Assembly (NCBI RefSeq): GCF_030688855.1
Contig: NZ_JAUYZK010000009.1
Location: 1 to 64,000 of the forward strand
Direction of reading: 5' to 3'
DNA: 64,000 nt
Source of the DNA: Helicobacter cappadocius
Lineage (GTDB): Bacteria; Campylobacterota; Campylobacteria; Campylobacterales; Helicobacteraceae
The stretch's first letter is position 1; every line of letters begins with the position of its first letter. The position numbers and the translations under genes are program-made. This document shows positions 43,773 to 52,048 of this stretch, one piece after another. A model generated the notes under the pieces. The model ran no database searches, was not told the origin of the DNA, and worked only from the letters and a program-made list of their open reading frames with translations.

Positions 43773-43825
43773 TAATCTTTGCACCCAGATTCAAATAACT
43801 ATCTTATGCAATATTTGAAAATCTT

Positions 43826-44713
43826 TTAATGCCATAATATAGTCCGATAAGAATTTTTACCCCTAACAACCCTTCCAATACAACTAATACTAACCCTATA
43901 AAGATTTGCTATTTTTTTAGTGTGCAAATAGTCTTTTGGAGAAATACAAAAAAGCATTTCATATTCTTCTCCGCTTTGATATATCTTATCATGAGGATTT
44001 TTTAGTTTGAAAAAAAGTTTATTTATTTTAGAAAGTCTGTTAAGTTCAGCATTGATGCCATCTGAAATATCTATTCCCAAATGTGCAAATCTGGCAATAG
44101 CATAAATAAAATCAAGTCTCAAAATAGGTTCATAAAATCTGGATTTTTTATCCCATCTTGCCCCTGTGCTCAATAATTTCTTAAGCTCTGCATAGCTTCC
44201 TCCAACCCTACCTGTATGAATAATAAGATCCCCTATCTTCGCCCCCACTCTAAAAAGAGGTTTTGAACGTATTTGACCGATCATACTAATAGATATTCCA
44301 AACTCTCTCCCACAAATAGTGTCCCCACCAATAATCTTGATACAAAACTCGTTGCAAACTTTCTTAATGCCGAAAATAAAATCATCTATAAAATCCTTAG
44401 TTGCATCTTTGGGAATACACACTCCTAAAAGAGCATATTTTGGGATTGCATTCATTGCTAAAATATCTGATATATTTATCAAAAATGCCTTTTGGGCAAT
44501 CTCCCTAGCAGAGAACCATTCCTTTTTAAAATGCACCCCCTCCCAAAACATATCCATCGCATACACAGGAGATGCGATATCATTAGGAAGGCACAACCCT
44601 CTCCCTTTATGCAAACTAATGGGGTTATTTGAAAATACTACAGCATCATCTCCAATTCCCTTTGTGATACCTGTATCAATCAATTTTTGAAGAAAGTAAG
44701 ATTCTTTGTCCAT
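43826..44713 (-). CDS. thiL: Thiamine-monophosphate kinase
   Basis: ThiL phosphorylates thiamine monophosphate to thiamine diphosphate, the cofactor of Dxs in this same window. The 295-residue AIRS/PurM-fold protein has KGIGDDAVVFS near 19, the metal-binding VYAMDMFWEGVHFKKEW near 51, NISDILAMNAIPKYAL near 75, and GGDTICGREFGISI near 124. HLGIDISDGINAELNR near 206 is also conserved. It overlaps nadC by 1 bp (TAATG), so it is translationally coupled to the nadA-nadC genes. Confidence 0.9.
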   Translation of the reverse strand: MDKESYFLQKLIDTGITKGIGDDAVVFSNNPISLHKGRGLCLPNDIASPVYAMDMFWEGVHFKKEWFSAREIAQKAFLINISDILAMNAIPKYALLGVCIPKDATKDFIDDFIFGIKKVCNEFCIKIIGGDTICGREFGISISMIGQIRSKPLFRVGAKIGDLIIHTGRVGGSYAELKKLLSTGARWDKKSRFYEPILRLDFIYAIARFAHLGIDISDGINAELNRLSKINKLFFKLKNPHDKIYQSGEEYEMLFCISPKDYLHTKKIANLYRVSISCIGRVVRGKNSYRTILWH

Positions 44714-45546
44714 TATGCCATTTTCATACTCATATCAACCCAGACCGCTTGATGAATAAGAGAGCCTATGCTAATTGCATCTACTCCGCTTTTGGCATAT
44801 TCAATAATCGTATCTTTTGTAATTCTTCCGCTTCCTTCTAGCAATACATAAGGATAATTCGCATTCCTAAAATTAACCACCTCTTTGATATCTTCAGGTC
44901 GCATATTATCGCACATGACAATATCGACTCCTGATTGCATAGCAATTTTTGCAAATTCAATGCTTTCACTCTCTATTTCAATCTTTGCTGTCCAAGGAAT
45001 ATATTTTCTTGCATTATCTATAAACGATTTAAGATCTTGATTTTTAATATATTTTAAATGAGTGTCCTTTAACATAAGTGTATCATCTAACCCCATTCTA
45101 TGATTTTTTGCTCCACCGTTTCTAACAGAATATTTTTCAAACTCTCTTAAAAGGGGTCGAGTTTTCCTAGTATCCAAAATCGTTATACTAACACCATCAA
45201 GCATTTTCATATATCCAAATGTATTACTAGCTATACCGCTAGAGTGTTGCAAAATATTCAAAATAGTACGTTCAAGTTTTAGTAATATCTTATAGTGTCC
45301 ATGGAGCTCAATCAAGGTTTGTCCGGAAAAAAATTCTTGAGTATCTGTTACATTCCATTTACAAGCAATATCATAAATTCTACATATTTCTTGAATATAA
45401 ACTCCTCCTGAAAAAACTCCATTTTCTTTCGCGATGATTTTAGCAGTTACTAAAAAATCATCTCCTATCAAACGCTCAAACAAATCTCCCCTACCTAAAT
45501 CTTCATGTAAAACATCTTTTACAAATTTTTCAATATTCCCAATCAT
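44713..45546 (-). CDS. nadC: Nicotinate-nucleotide pyrophosphorylase (carboxylating)
   Basis: NadC (quinolinate phosphoribosyltransferase) turns quinolinate and PRPP into nicotinate mononucleotide in NAD synthesis. The 277 residues include HEDLGRGDLFERL near 13, RTILNILQHSSGIASNTFGY near 91, LDTRKTRPLLREFEKYSV near 118, NHRMGLDDTLMLKDTH near 147, and CDNMRPEDIKEVV near 208. The C-terminal VDAISIGSLIHQA is also typical. It overlaps both nadA upstream and thiL downstream by 1 bp, forming a tight operon. Confidence 0.95.
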   Translation of the reverse strand: MIGNIEKFVKDVLHEDLGRGDLFERLIGDDFLVTAKIIAKENGVFSGGVYIQEICRIYDIACKWNVTDTQEFFSGQTLIELHGHYKILLKLERTILNILQHSSGIASNTFGYMKMLDGVSITILDTRKTRPLLREFEKYSVRNGGAKNHRMGLDDTLMLKDTHLKYIKNQDLKSFIDNARKYIPWTAKIEIESESIEFAKIAMQSGVDIVMCDNMRPEDIKEVVNFRNANYPYVLLEGSGRITKDTIIEYAKSGVDAISIGSLIHQAVWVDMSMKMA

Positions 45547-46556
45547 TATGATAACTCCAACATTTTATCTAAAGCTTTTTTTGCAAATTTAGAAATTTCA
45601 TCATCAATAGAAATTTCGTTATAAGCACTCTGATTTTTATACGCTTGCAATACATCTACAATATCTTTTAAGGTTGTCTCATTCATTGTTGGGCACTCTG
45701 GAATAGTACTAGAGAGAACAAAAGTATTCTGTTTGCCATCAATAGGAGATCGAAGTCGATTAACCAAGTTAAACTCCGTACCAACTGCAACTTTTTGATC
45801 TAATGGTAAAGAATTCACATAGGCAATGATTTGGCTAGTAGAGCCTACAAAATCAGCTTTTTCAACCACATCTGGGCGACATTCAGGATGCACAACAATA
45901 AGAATATCAGGATATTTTTCCCTAAAAAAATCCACATCAGAAGGAGTAAAGAGCTGATGAACAGAGCAAAATCCATTATAACAAACGACATCTGCATTTA
46001 ATACTTTTTCTCTACTATCTTGACCTAAAATAGCTGAGTTGAGATCATTTACCTTAGCAAGATTTTCGCCCAAACATTTATCAGGTAAAAAGAATATTTT
46101 CTTACCCTTGTTTCTAGCAAAATCAAATATCTTTTTTGCATTACTACTTGTGCAGACCAAACCATCCATCTTGCCAACCTTTGCCTTAACCTCAGCGTTA
46201 GAGTTTATATAAGTAATAGGCAAGAGAGTTTCTTTTTTTATGCCATAGTCTTCAAAAAGCTCAATACTCTTATCATAATATTCACTACTTATCATCCTGG
46301 CCATCGAACAACAAGCGATTTTAGGCATAATTACATCTTTTTGTGGTGCCAAAATCTTTACGCTCTGCCCCATAAACCCTACTCCGCAAAAAATAATCAA
46401 TTTTTTTTTGCTTTCACTTGCTCGTTTTGCTAATTCCAAGCTATCTCCAGTGATATCTGCAATTTCAACAATATCATCTTTTTGATAAAAATGAGCAACC
46501 AACAACCCATCTAACTCGCCTAAAAGCTGCTTAATCTTTTTTTTAGTTTCTTGCAT
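45546..46556 (-). CDS. nadA: Quinolinate synthase
   Basis: NadA condenses iminoaspartate with dihydroxyacetone phosphate to quinolinate, using a [4Fe-4S] cluster. The 336-residue protein contains [20 protein letters not shown] near 20, [16 protein letters not shown] near 55, and ACCSMARM near 81. [28 protein letters not shown] and [20 protein letters not shown] follow. Cysteines in CCSM, HPEC and IPECPTMN are positioned as cluster ligands. The L-aspartate oxidase that supplies iminoaspartate is not in this window. The order nadA-nadC matches H. pylori HP1356-HP1355. Confidence 0.95.
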   Translation of the reverse strand: MQETKKKIKQLLGELDGLLVAHFYQKDDIVEIADITGDSLELAKRASESKKKLIIFCGVGFMGQSVKILAPQKDVIMPKIACCSMARMISSEYYDKSIELFEDYGIKKETLLPITYINSNAEVKAKVGKMDGLVCTSSNAKKIFDFARNKGKKIFFLPDKCLGENLAKVNDLNSAILGQDSREKVLNADVVCYNGFCSVHQLFTPSDVDFFREKYPDILIVVHPECRPDVVEKADFVGSTSQIIAYVNSLPLDQKVAVGTEFNLVNRLRSPIDGKQNTFVLSSTIPECPTMNETTLKDIVDVLQAYKNQSAYNEISIDDEISKFAKKALDKMLELS

Positions 46557-46590
46557 ATCTATATCCTTTTGGGGATTTTCGCATATTTAT

Positions 46591-47385
46591 TCAAACAAAC
46601 TGACCAACACTATCTCCAAATCTTACCTTTGTATCGCATAAAGGAGGATTTTTGATATTTTTGATAAACATCACAACCGTTGAACCCATTTTAAACATTC
46701 CCAACTCATCCCCCTTTTTGATAGTTTTTGGAATCTCATAGTGATAGACAATGTTTTGATTTGCGGTTGTATTTGTTTCTACTCTACTTTCAAAATGAAG
46801 CACCATTTTTCCGACATTCAAAGCCCCCACTGCTACAAAATACATAATCTCACCTTTAATATCTCTGCATACTAGTACAACGCGTTCATTTTTGATAAAT
46901 AAATTAGAATTTTTTTTCAATGAAGGTTTATTTACAGGCAAAAGTTCGCCCCCAAAATAACGAACTTGAAGCACTTCCATATCACATGGTGCGTGATACC
47001 TATGATAATCTTTTGGTGAGAGATAAAAATTTATATACAAATATTCTTCTTGCAACCCATCCCTCTCTCCTAATAATTCACTCACACGATAAGACATTCC
47101 CTTAATCTGCAATGCTGTATCGTTTTGAATTTTTGAACATTCTGTGATAAGTGAATCACAAGGAGAAATCAAAACATCCTTTGAAAAATCAATTGCTCTA
47201 TTTCTACACAAAGAACGTGTAAAAAGTGCATTCAAGCTACCATAAGATGAAATATCTCCGAATTCACTCATATCGATCTTGAAAATTCTAACATATATAG
47301 AGTTGATGATTTTTTGAATAATACTAGGGAAGCTGTGATTAGCAAATTTCCCAAACAATCTTGAAACCTTATTGTTAAATGCCAT
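46591..47385 (-). CDS. psd: Phosphatidylserine decarboxylase proenzyme
   Basis: Psd makes phosphatidylethanolamine at the inner membrane. The ATG at 47385 (MAFNNKVSRLFGKF) is preferred over one at 47424: it has an ideal AAGGA site five bases away and aligns with the H. pylori N-terminus, giving 264 residues. Conserved blocks include FYLSPKDYHRYHAPCD, FVAVGALNVGKM and the self-cleavage site GMFKMGSTVVMF near the C-terminus. Cleavage before the serine creates the pyruvoyl cofactor and the two subunits. The start overlaps bpt by 11 bp. Confidence 0.93.
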   Translation of the reverse strand: MAFNNKVSRLFGKFANHSFPSIIQKIINSIYVRIFKIDMSEFGDISSYGSLNALFTRSLCRNRAIDFSKDVLISPCDSLITECSKIQNDTALQIKGMSYRVSELLGERDGLQEEYLYINFYLSPKDYHRYHAPCDMEVLQVRYFGGELLPVNKPSLKKNSNLFIKNERVVLVCRDIKGEIMYFVAVGALNVGKMVLHFESRVETNTTANQNIVYHYEIPKTIKKGDELGMFKMGSTVVMFIKNIKNPPLCDTKVRFGDSVGQFV

Positions 47386-48115
47386 TGTTTTCCTTTTGAT
47401 AGATTTTCCAACAAGGTTCATCAAATAAATCAGGGGCGTTTTTTAAAAACTCAAAAGGTTTAAAACGTTCTTTATAACCCATACAATAGTGATCTTTAAT
47501 CCAATATCCTGGATAAAAATATTTCAATCCCCTCTCCTTTGCTATCTTAATTTGAGTTAAAATATTCAATGTTCCAAGACTCAAGTCCAAAAAGTCATGG
47601 TCATAAAAAAAATAAATCGAAGACATGCTATCTAAAAGTATATCCAAAAGCCCTACTCCTATGAGTCTATCATCAAAATAATAAGAAAGCTCAAAGCCAA
47701 AATCCATCTCTCCTTCCACAAACATATCTGCGTAACTATCTAAATCAATTCCTCTGTAATCCCAACCTTTTTTTTCCATCATTTTTCTGTGATATTTATC
47801 ATATAAAGCGAGTTTTAGATTATCTACACTCGGGCGAGAAAGTAAAATTTTTAGAGATTGATTTTTTTTAAAAACCCGCTTATGATTTTTAGTAAATTCA
47901 AATTCATTTACAAGCTGACGAATAGAAATACAATCTGTGCAACCTTGACATACTGGGACAAAAAAATATTTTCCAAATCTTCTCCAGCCTCTCTGAAGAA
48001 GACCTTTATAAAAATATGTGCGACACTCTTCGATGTACATATACTGGAATTGACTTTTTTTTGTTTCTATGTAACTGCAAGTTTTTTGATCTGAATAAAA
48101 CTCTACAATACGCAT
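47375..48115 (-). CDS. bpt: Aspartate/glutamate leucyltransferase (N-end rule)
   Basis: Bpt transfers leucine from Leu-tRNA to proteins with N-terminal Asp or Glu, marking them for ClpS/ClpAP-type degradation in the cytoplasm. The 246-residue protein has CSYIETKKSQFQYMYIEEC near 13, the cysteine pair in VCQGCTDCISIRQLVNEF near 54, and YHRKMMEKKGWDYRGID. The GNAT-like core includes SIYFFYDHDFLDLSLGTLNI and YFYPGYWIKDHYCMGYKERF. This is the bacterial ATE1/Bpt family; whether arginine or leucine is transferred is set by subfamily, and leucine is expected here. It overlaps psd. Confidence 0.88.
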   Translation of the reverse strand: MRIVEFYSDQKTCSYIETKKSQFQYMYIEECRTYFYKGLLQRGWRRFGKYFFVPVCQGCTDCISIRQLVNEFEFTKNHKRVFKKNQSLKILLSRPSVDNLKLALYDKYHRKMMEKKGWDYRGIDLDSYADMFVEGEMDFGFELSYYFDDRLIGVGLLDILLDSMSSIYFFYDHDFLDLSLGTLNILTQIKIAKERGLKYFYPGYWIKDHYCMGYKERFKPFEFLKNAPDLFDEPCWKIYQKENNGI

Positions 48116-48129
48116 CTATTGAAAATCTT

Positions 48130-48648
48130 CTACTTAATATCAGCGAGTTTTAAAATAAATTCCACTTCACCCTTGCCAACTCTAAGTTCTTTAGCAATAG
48201 AATCTATACTCCAGCCATCTTGAAACATTTTAATGATACGATTCTCATCAACATCTGTGCTGCTAGGAGAAAAATGTCCAAATTCCCTGATTTTGTTTTC
48301 AAGTGCGATGATTTTTTCTTCAAAATAATCCCTATCTTTTTCTAAAACTTCTTGAATTCCGTGAATTTGCGAAGAAAGATTTGTAAGACCAGAATTAAGA
48401 TTGTTTTTGACCTCATTTTTTATATTCGCACCCAATGTAGAGTTTGCGAACTCGCTTTGGGTTTCATTTTCTTGTATCCATTTTTTTGTCTTATAAATCT
48501 CTTTACTTAGAGCTTCAATGGCTTTTTCTAAACGTTGAGTTTTTTTTGCAACATCTTTATCTTTGATATAAATATACAAAATCAAAAATACCAATATTAA
48601 CAACAATGCTCCAGATACCATTAACAAAAACTCTGAGTCAAAAACCAT
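48130..48648 (-). CDS. Membrane-anchored coiled-coil protein with C-terminal helix-turn-helix-like segment (unknown function)
   Basis: This 172-residue protein has one N-terminal membrane helix (about 7-27, LLMVSGALLLILVFLILYIYI), then a long charged coiled coil (about 32-120). A C-terminal segment, DENRIIKMFQDGWSIDSIAK (about 135-154), continues ELRVGKGEVEFILKLADI and reads like a helix-turn-helix of the kind that senses rather than strongly binds DNA. Proteins of this layout are found in the same locus of other Helicobacter. They may belong to the DUF6115 family, from memory. It starts directly at the stop of the PilZ-like gene. Function unknown; a membrane-tethered scaffold is one possibility. 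Confidence 0.6.
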   Translation of the reverse strand: MVFDSEFLLMVSGALLLILVFLILYIYIKDKDVAKKTQRLEKAIEALSKEIYKTKKWIQENETQSEFANSTLGANIKNEVKNNLNSGLTNLSSQIHGIQEVLEKDRDYFEEKIIALENKIREFGHFSPSSTDVDENRIIKMFQDGWSIDSIAKELRVGKGEVEFILKLADIK

Positions 48649-49202
48649 TATCTATCCTTTGTGTTATGTTTTAATCTAAGATTTTCCATTTCTTTATTTG
48701 CGATATACATATCAAAATCCTCTATATTTTTTTGGTGCATTTTTGTGATTTTGACAACACGTCTGTCAATAGCTTTTCCAAAAATAGCAACAATTCGTTT
48801 TGGAAAAACTGGCAACTCAAATCGCAAATAATAATCTACGTCAACTTCAAAATCTGCAATTTCTGTGCAGATCACTCCATGCCCTAATGCAGAAATAAAA
48901 CCTTTTTTTTCTAATGGATACAATTTGATCTCATTTTTATTAATAAGATTTTCTATAGAAATAAGCTTACGATAAATTTGATCTAAAACTTCCAATATTA
49001 TTTCATTATCTCCATCAAGTTTGTTTTTCGATTTTAAACGTTCTAACCATTGTTCAAAACCATCGGTATTTATATTTGTAATTTGATTATATTCTTGATT
49101 ATAAATACCTGAATCTTTAGCATATAAAAGCTCAAGCGCACAAGGAACAATGCGTGTAAAAATACCATTATTCTTACAAATTTCTATAAATTCAGATTCC
49201 AT
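48648..49202 (-). CDS. Hypothetical protein with possible degenerate PilZ-like C-terminal domain
   Basis: The ATG at 49202 (MESEFIEICKNNGIF) has an AGGA site six bases upstream and gives 184 residues; an earlier start at 49226 lies inside mqnP. It overlaps the mqnP stop by 11 bp. Residues from about 95 onward (LYPLEKKGFISALGHGVICT, RFELPVFPKRIVAIFGKAID) alternate strands like a PilZ domain. The c-di-GMP-binding RxxxR and (D/N)xSxxG motifs are not present, so ligand binding is doubtful. The N-terminal half is helical with no motif I recognise. It is co-transcribed with the membrane coiled-coil gene downstream. Confidence 0.5.
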   Translation of the reverse strand: MESEFIEICKNNGIFTRIVPCALELLYAKDSGIYNQEYNQITNINTDGFEQWLERLKSKNKLDGDNEIILEVLDQIYRKLISIENLINKNEIKLYPLEKKGFISALGHGVICTEIADFEVDVDYYLRFELPVFPKRIVAIFGKAIDRRVVKITKMHQKNIEDFDMYIANKEMENLRLKHNTKDR

Positions 49203-50079
49203 AAAACATCCTAGCAAAACCATCAATCAAAATAAAAATAAAAAAAATAAAACCTAAATATCCATTTGTTACGAAAAAAGCTTTTGGAATATTTCTAAAA
49301 TCTAAACTCACTAGATATTGCTCATAAATAAGCATGGTCATAGAAATCAAAAGACCTATATAGGAAAAAAACCATCCTTGAGAAAAATAAACAAACAATG
49401 CCCAAAAAATCACAGCAATAAAGTGAAAAATTCTGGAAATAATTAAGGTTTTTCTCTCTCCAAAAGCAGAAGGGATTGAATACAATTTTTCTTCTCTATC
49501 AAACTCAATGTCTTGAAGGGAGTATAATAAATCAAACCCAGCGACCCAAAAAATAACACCAACACACAAGAATACACTCCATAAAGGAATCCACCCTTCC
49601 ACAGCTATCACACCAGCAATTGGAGCTAACCCTAAAGAAATACCCAAAATCAAATGTGCCAAATAGCTGAATCTCTTCATATATGAATACCCCCCAAGCA
49701 CAATCAAAAATGGGACAGAAAGATAAAAAGCTAGATTGTTGATAAAATAGCTTGTCAAAACAAAAATAATTGCATTTATAATACAAAACAACAACATAGC
49801 CAATGGAGAAATTCTTCCATCCACACTAGGTCTTTTATTTGTTCGAGAGTTTTTAATATCAATATCACGGTCACAATATCGATTAAAACCCATTGCAAAA
49901 TTTCTAGCACTCACCAATGCCAAAGCACACAAAACTAAGGTATCAAAACCAAACCAAACGCTTTTATTGATCTCCATAGAGGCTACAACCATGGCAATCA
50001 AAATAAATGCTCCAGAAAAAACGGTATGCTCAAATGCCACTAATTCGCTAAAATTTTTGATTTTTTTAAACACTTTCAA
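49192..50079 (-). CDS. mqnP: UbiA-family prenyltransferase, probably MqnP of menaquinone synthesis
   Basis: This 295-residue membrane protein has about eight hydrophobic helices. It carries the two aspartate-rich prenyl-diphosphate motifs NRYCDRDIDIKNSRTNKRP (near 66-84) and YSLQDIEFDREEKLYSIP (near 186-203). It attaches a polyprenyl chain to an aromatic precursor. In Helicobacter, quinone synthesis goes through the futalosine pathway, so MqnP is the likely role; annotation as UbiA is also common. The start is TTG at 50079 or possibly GTG at 50073; both follow AAGGAAGA. DUF502 lies 10 bp upstream. Confidence 0.82.
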   Translation of the reverse strand: MKVFKKIKNFSELVAFEHTVFSGAFILIAMVVASMEINKSVWFGFDTLVLCALALVSARNFAMGFNRYCDRDIDIKNSRTNKRPSVDGRISPLAMLLFCIINAIIFVLTSYFINNLAFYLSVPFLIVLGGYSYMKRFSYLAHLILGISLGLAPIAGVIAVEGWIPLWSVFLCVGVIFWVAGFDLLYSLQDIEFDREEKLYSIPSAFGERKTLIISRIFHFIAVIFWALFVYFSQGWFFSYIGLLISMTMLIYEQYLVSLDFRNIPKAFFVTNGYLGFIFFIFILIDGFARMFYGI

Positions 50080-50089
50080 TCTTCCTTAA

Positions 50090-50632
50090 TCACTTGATGC
50101 CCAATGAGACGACTTTTTTAAGTCCCTCTGAAACACTCATATCTATCCTTTGCACCTTAGAAGAATGTGCTCGAAGCAAGATACCTGAGGTAGGATTTGG
50201 GGTTGTGGGAACAAATATCCAATAAAAACCTTCTTCTTCTTTTGTAATAAATCCTATTACACTGTTTCCAGCTAAATCAATATAAGCAACACCTAGATAA
50301 TTATCTCCTCCTTTTCCAGAAAACATTTTTACAATGTCTTTAAGCACTGTATAAATAGTTGCAACACCCGGAATTTTGCTTATAAGGAGTTCAGAAACCC
50401 TCACCAATAAAAACTCTTTATTTTTTTCAAATAAATATCCCGAATAAATAAGCAAAATCACCATAATAAGAAGAATACCAATCGTAGCACTCACGCTATT
50501 AGCAGTGGTATCAAAAAGTATTTCCACAAACCCCTTTATAAAACCAAATATAAAAGATAAAAACCACAACAAAATAATAATAGGTAACAATACTATTACA
50601 CCCTTACCCAACAACCTAAAAATTACACTCAT
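50090..50632 (-). CDS. DUF502 family membrane protein
   Basis: This 180-residue protein has two N-terminal membrane helices (about 9-28, KGVIVLLPIIILLWFLSFIF, and 44-65, NSVSATIGILLIMVILLIYS). A soluble domain with IPGVATIYTVLKDIVKMF and VFVPTTPNPTSGILL follows. This matches DUF502, an inner-membrane family of unknown function. It sits between comEC and mqnP in the same direction with short gaps, so it is probably in the dnaB-comEC operon. Confidence 0.82.
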   Translation of the reverse strand: MSVIFRLLGKGVIVLLPIIILLWFLSFIFGFIKGFVEILFDTTANSVSATIGILLIMVILLIYSGYLFEKNKEFLLVRVSELLISKIPGVATIYTVLKDIVKMFSGKGGDNYLGVAYIDLAGNSVIGFITKEEEGFYWIFVPTTPNPTSGILLRAHSSKVQRIDMSVSEGLKKVVSLGIK

Positions 50633-50675
50633 TTATTTCCTTGATTTTTTCTATTGCAATTGTACAATCTTTTGA

Positions 50676-52046
50676 CTATAAAAAATATAAATATTTTAAA
50701 ACTAGAAATACAAAAAAAGCAAGACTAAAAAGGTTTAAAATCCAATATGTCTTCTGGGATTTTATTGACCAAAGAGATAATACCACATAGCTACAAGTTA
50801 GCCACCAAGGTGCATAATATTCAATAAAAGGTGGTTTGATGGGTAAAACTCTCCAAAAAAAATCATCCAAAAAATAACCCCAATGAAAAAAATGTAGTAC
50901 CAAGCTCAATGGAAAAAATACCACAAAAACAATACCCACAGGAATTGAAATTAGTTGATAAGGGGAAAAGTAAGGAAAAAAATAATGTACAATAGGAGCA
51001 ATATTCCAAAAAATAGCAAAATTAAAACATATCCAATAAGGGATTTTTGAAATCTTGGGAAAATGACGCATGAATAAAAAAATATAAAATACCCCCGCGA
51101 CCGATAAAATAAACCCTATATTAAATATAATACTAGGAGAAAATGCGATACAAAACAAACAAACAAAAAATAACAATGGAAAACTTACCAGTCTAACTCC
51201 ACTAAAATAAACTAAAAACCCCATTGCAGCCATAACAAAAGAGCGAAAAAAAGATGGTTGATAATCTAACAACAAAAGATAAGCAAACATAAAGGCTAAT
51301 ATAATGGATCCAAGATCATAGGCTTCATTTCGATAAGGAAAATATCGTTTTTGAAAATATCTATAAAATGGACAAAATAAAGCATATAAGAATGCACTCA
51401 AAATTCCTAAATGAAAACCACTTATGGCAATAATATGGGCAAGTCCAAGCGTATTTGAAAGATCACGCCAACTTTTATGCAAAGGATCTGCTATAAACAA
51501 TGCACGATAAAGATTACCAACTAAATTTTCTTGATATTTTTGGTTTGTTGGTTTATCAAGCCCTACAGATTCTATAGATTTAATAGGATGTTGAAAATCA
51601 ATAAAATCTCTTATTTTGTCCCTATAATCTCTTTGATGCAAAAGCGATATACTATAGACATTCAAATAACAGCTTTTAAGGAATTGTATAAAATTGCATT
51701 TGCTCAATTGCCCGTAAAATCTACCATAGCGATTAATAATGTTTTTAATATCTTCTTTTGTTGTAGCGTAAAATATATTCCCATTAAAATCAGATATTTT
51801 AAGAACAAAATAATGATTGATTTTTTTGAGACCACTTTTAAGCTCTTTTTCCTTTGTTTTTGGATACTGAAGTATTATCTGTCCAAAAATCTCTTGAGGA
51901 GAGGTAAAATTAAGGTTTGAAAATTGATAATATTTAATACCTAAATTAATAATGCAGATCAACACTAAAATAATAATGACACAAAACCACTCTTTTTTGC
52001 CATCAATAAGCTCAATACCGTATGGCGATACTTTAGACTTTTTCAC
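50676..52046 (-). CDS. comEC: ComEC/Rec2-family competence protein (DNA-uptake channel), short form
   Basis: This 456-residue polytopic protein carries the competence-domain hallmark LAHIIAISGFHLGILSAFLY near 208-227, followed by many hydrophobic helices. The N-terminal helix (about 19-39) and OB-like periplasmic region precede it. ComEC forms the inner-membrane channel for single-stranded DNA in transformation. The C-terminal metallo-beta-lactamase domain of longer homologues is absent, as in the short H. pylori ComEC (HP1361). The start codon is GTG at 52046, 2 bp after the dnaB stop, with a weak ribosome site, suggesting coupling to dnaB. Confidence 0.88.
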   Translation of the reverse strand: MKKSKVSPYGIELIDGKKEWFCVIIILVLICIINLGIKYYQFSNLNFTSPQEIFGQIILQYPKTKEKELKSGLKKINHYFVLKISDFNGNIFYATTKEDIKNIINRYGRFYGQLSKCNFIQFLKSCYLNVYSISLLHQRDYRDKIRDFIDFQHPIKSIESVGLDKPTNQKYQENLVGNLYRALFIADPLHKSWRDLSNTLGLAHIIAISGFHLGILSAFLYALFCPFYRYFQKRYFPYRNEAYDLGSIILAFMFAYLLLLDYQPSFFRSFVMAAMGFLVYFSGVRLVSFPLLFFVCLFCIAFSPSIIFNIGFILSVAGVFYIFLFMRHFPKISKIPYWICFNFAIFWNIAPIVHYFFPYFSPYQLISIPVGIVFVVFFPLSLVLHFFHWGYFLDDFFWRVLPIKPPFIEYYAPWWLTCSYVVLSLWSIKSQKTYWILNLFSLAFFVFLVLKYLYFL

Positions 52047-52048
52047 AC

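Noticed and set aside
47386-47424. Longer psd start at 47424
   Set aside because: The internal ATG at 47385 has an ideal AAGGA and matches the N-terminus of H. pylori Psd.
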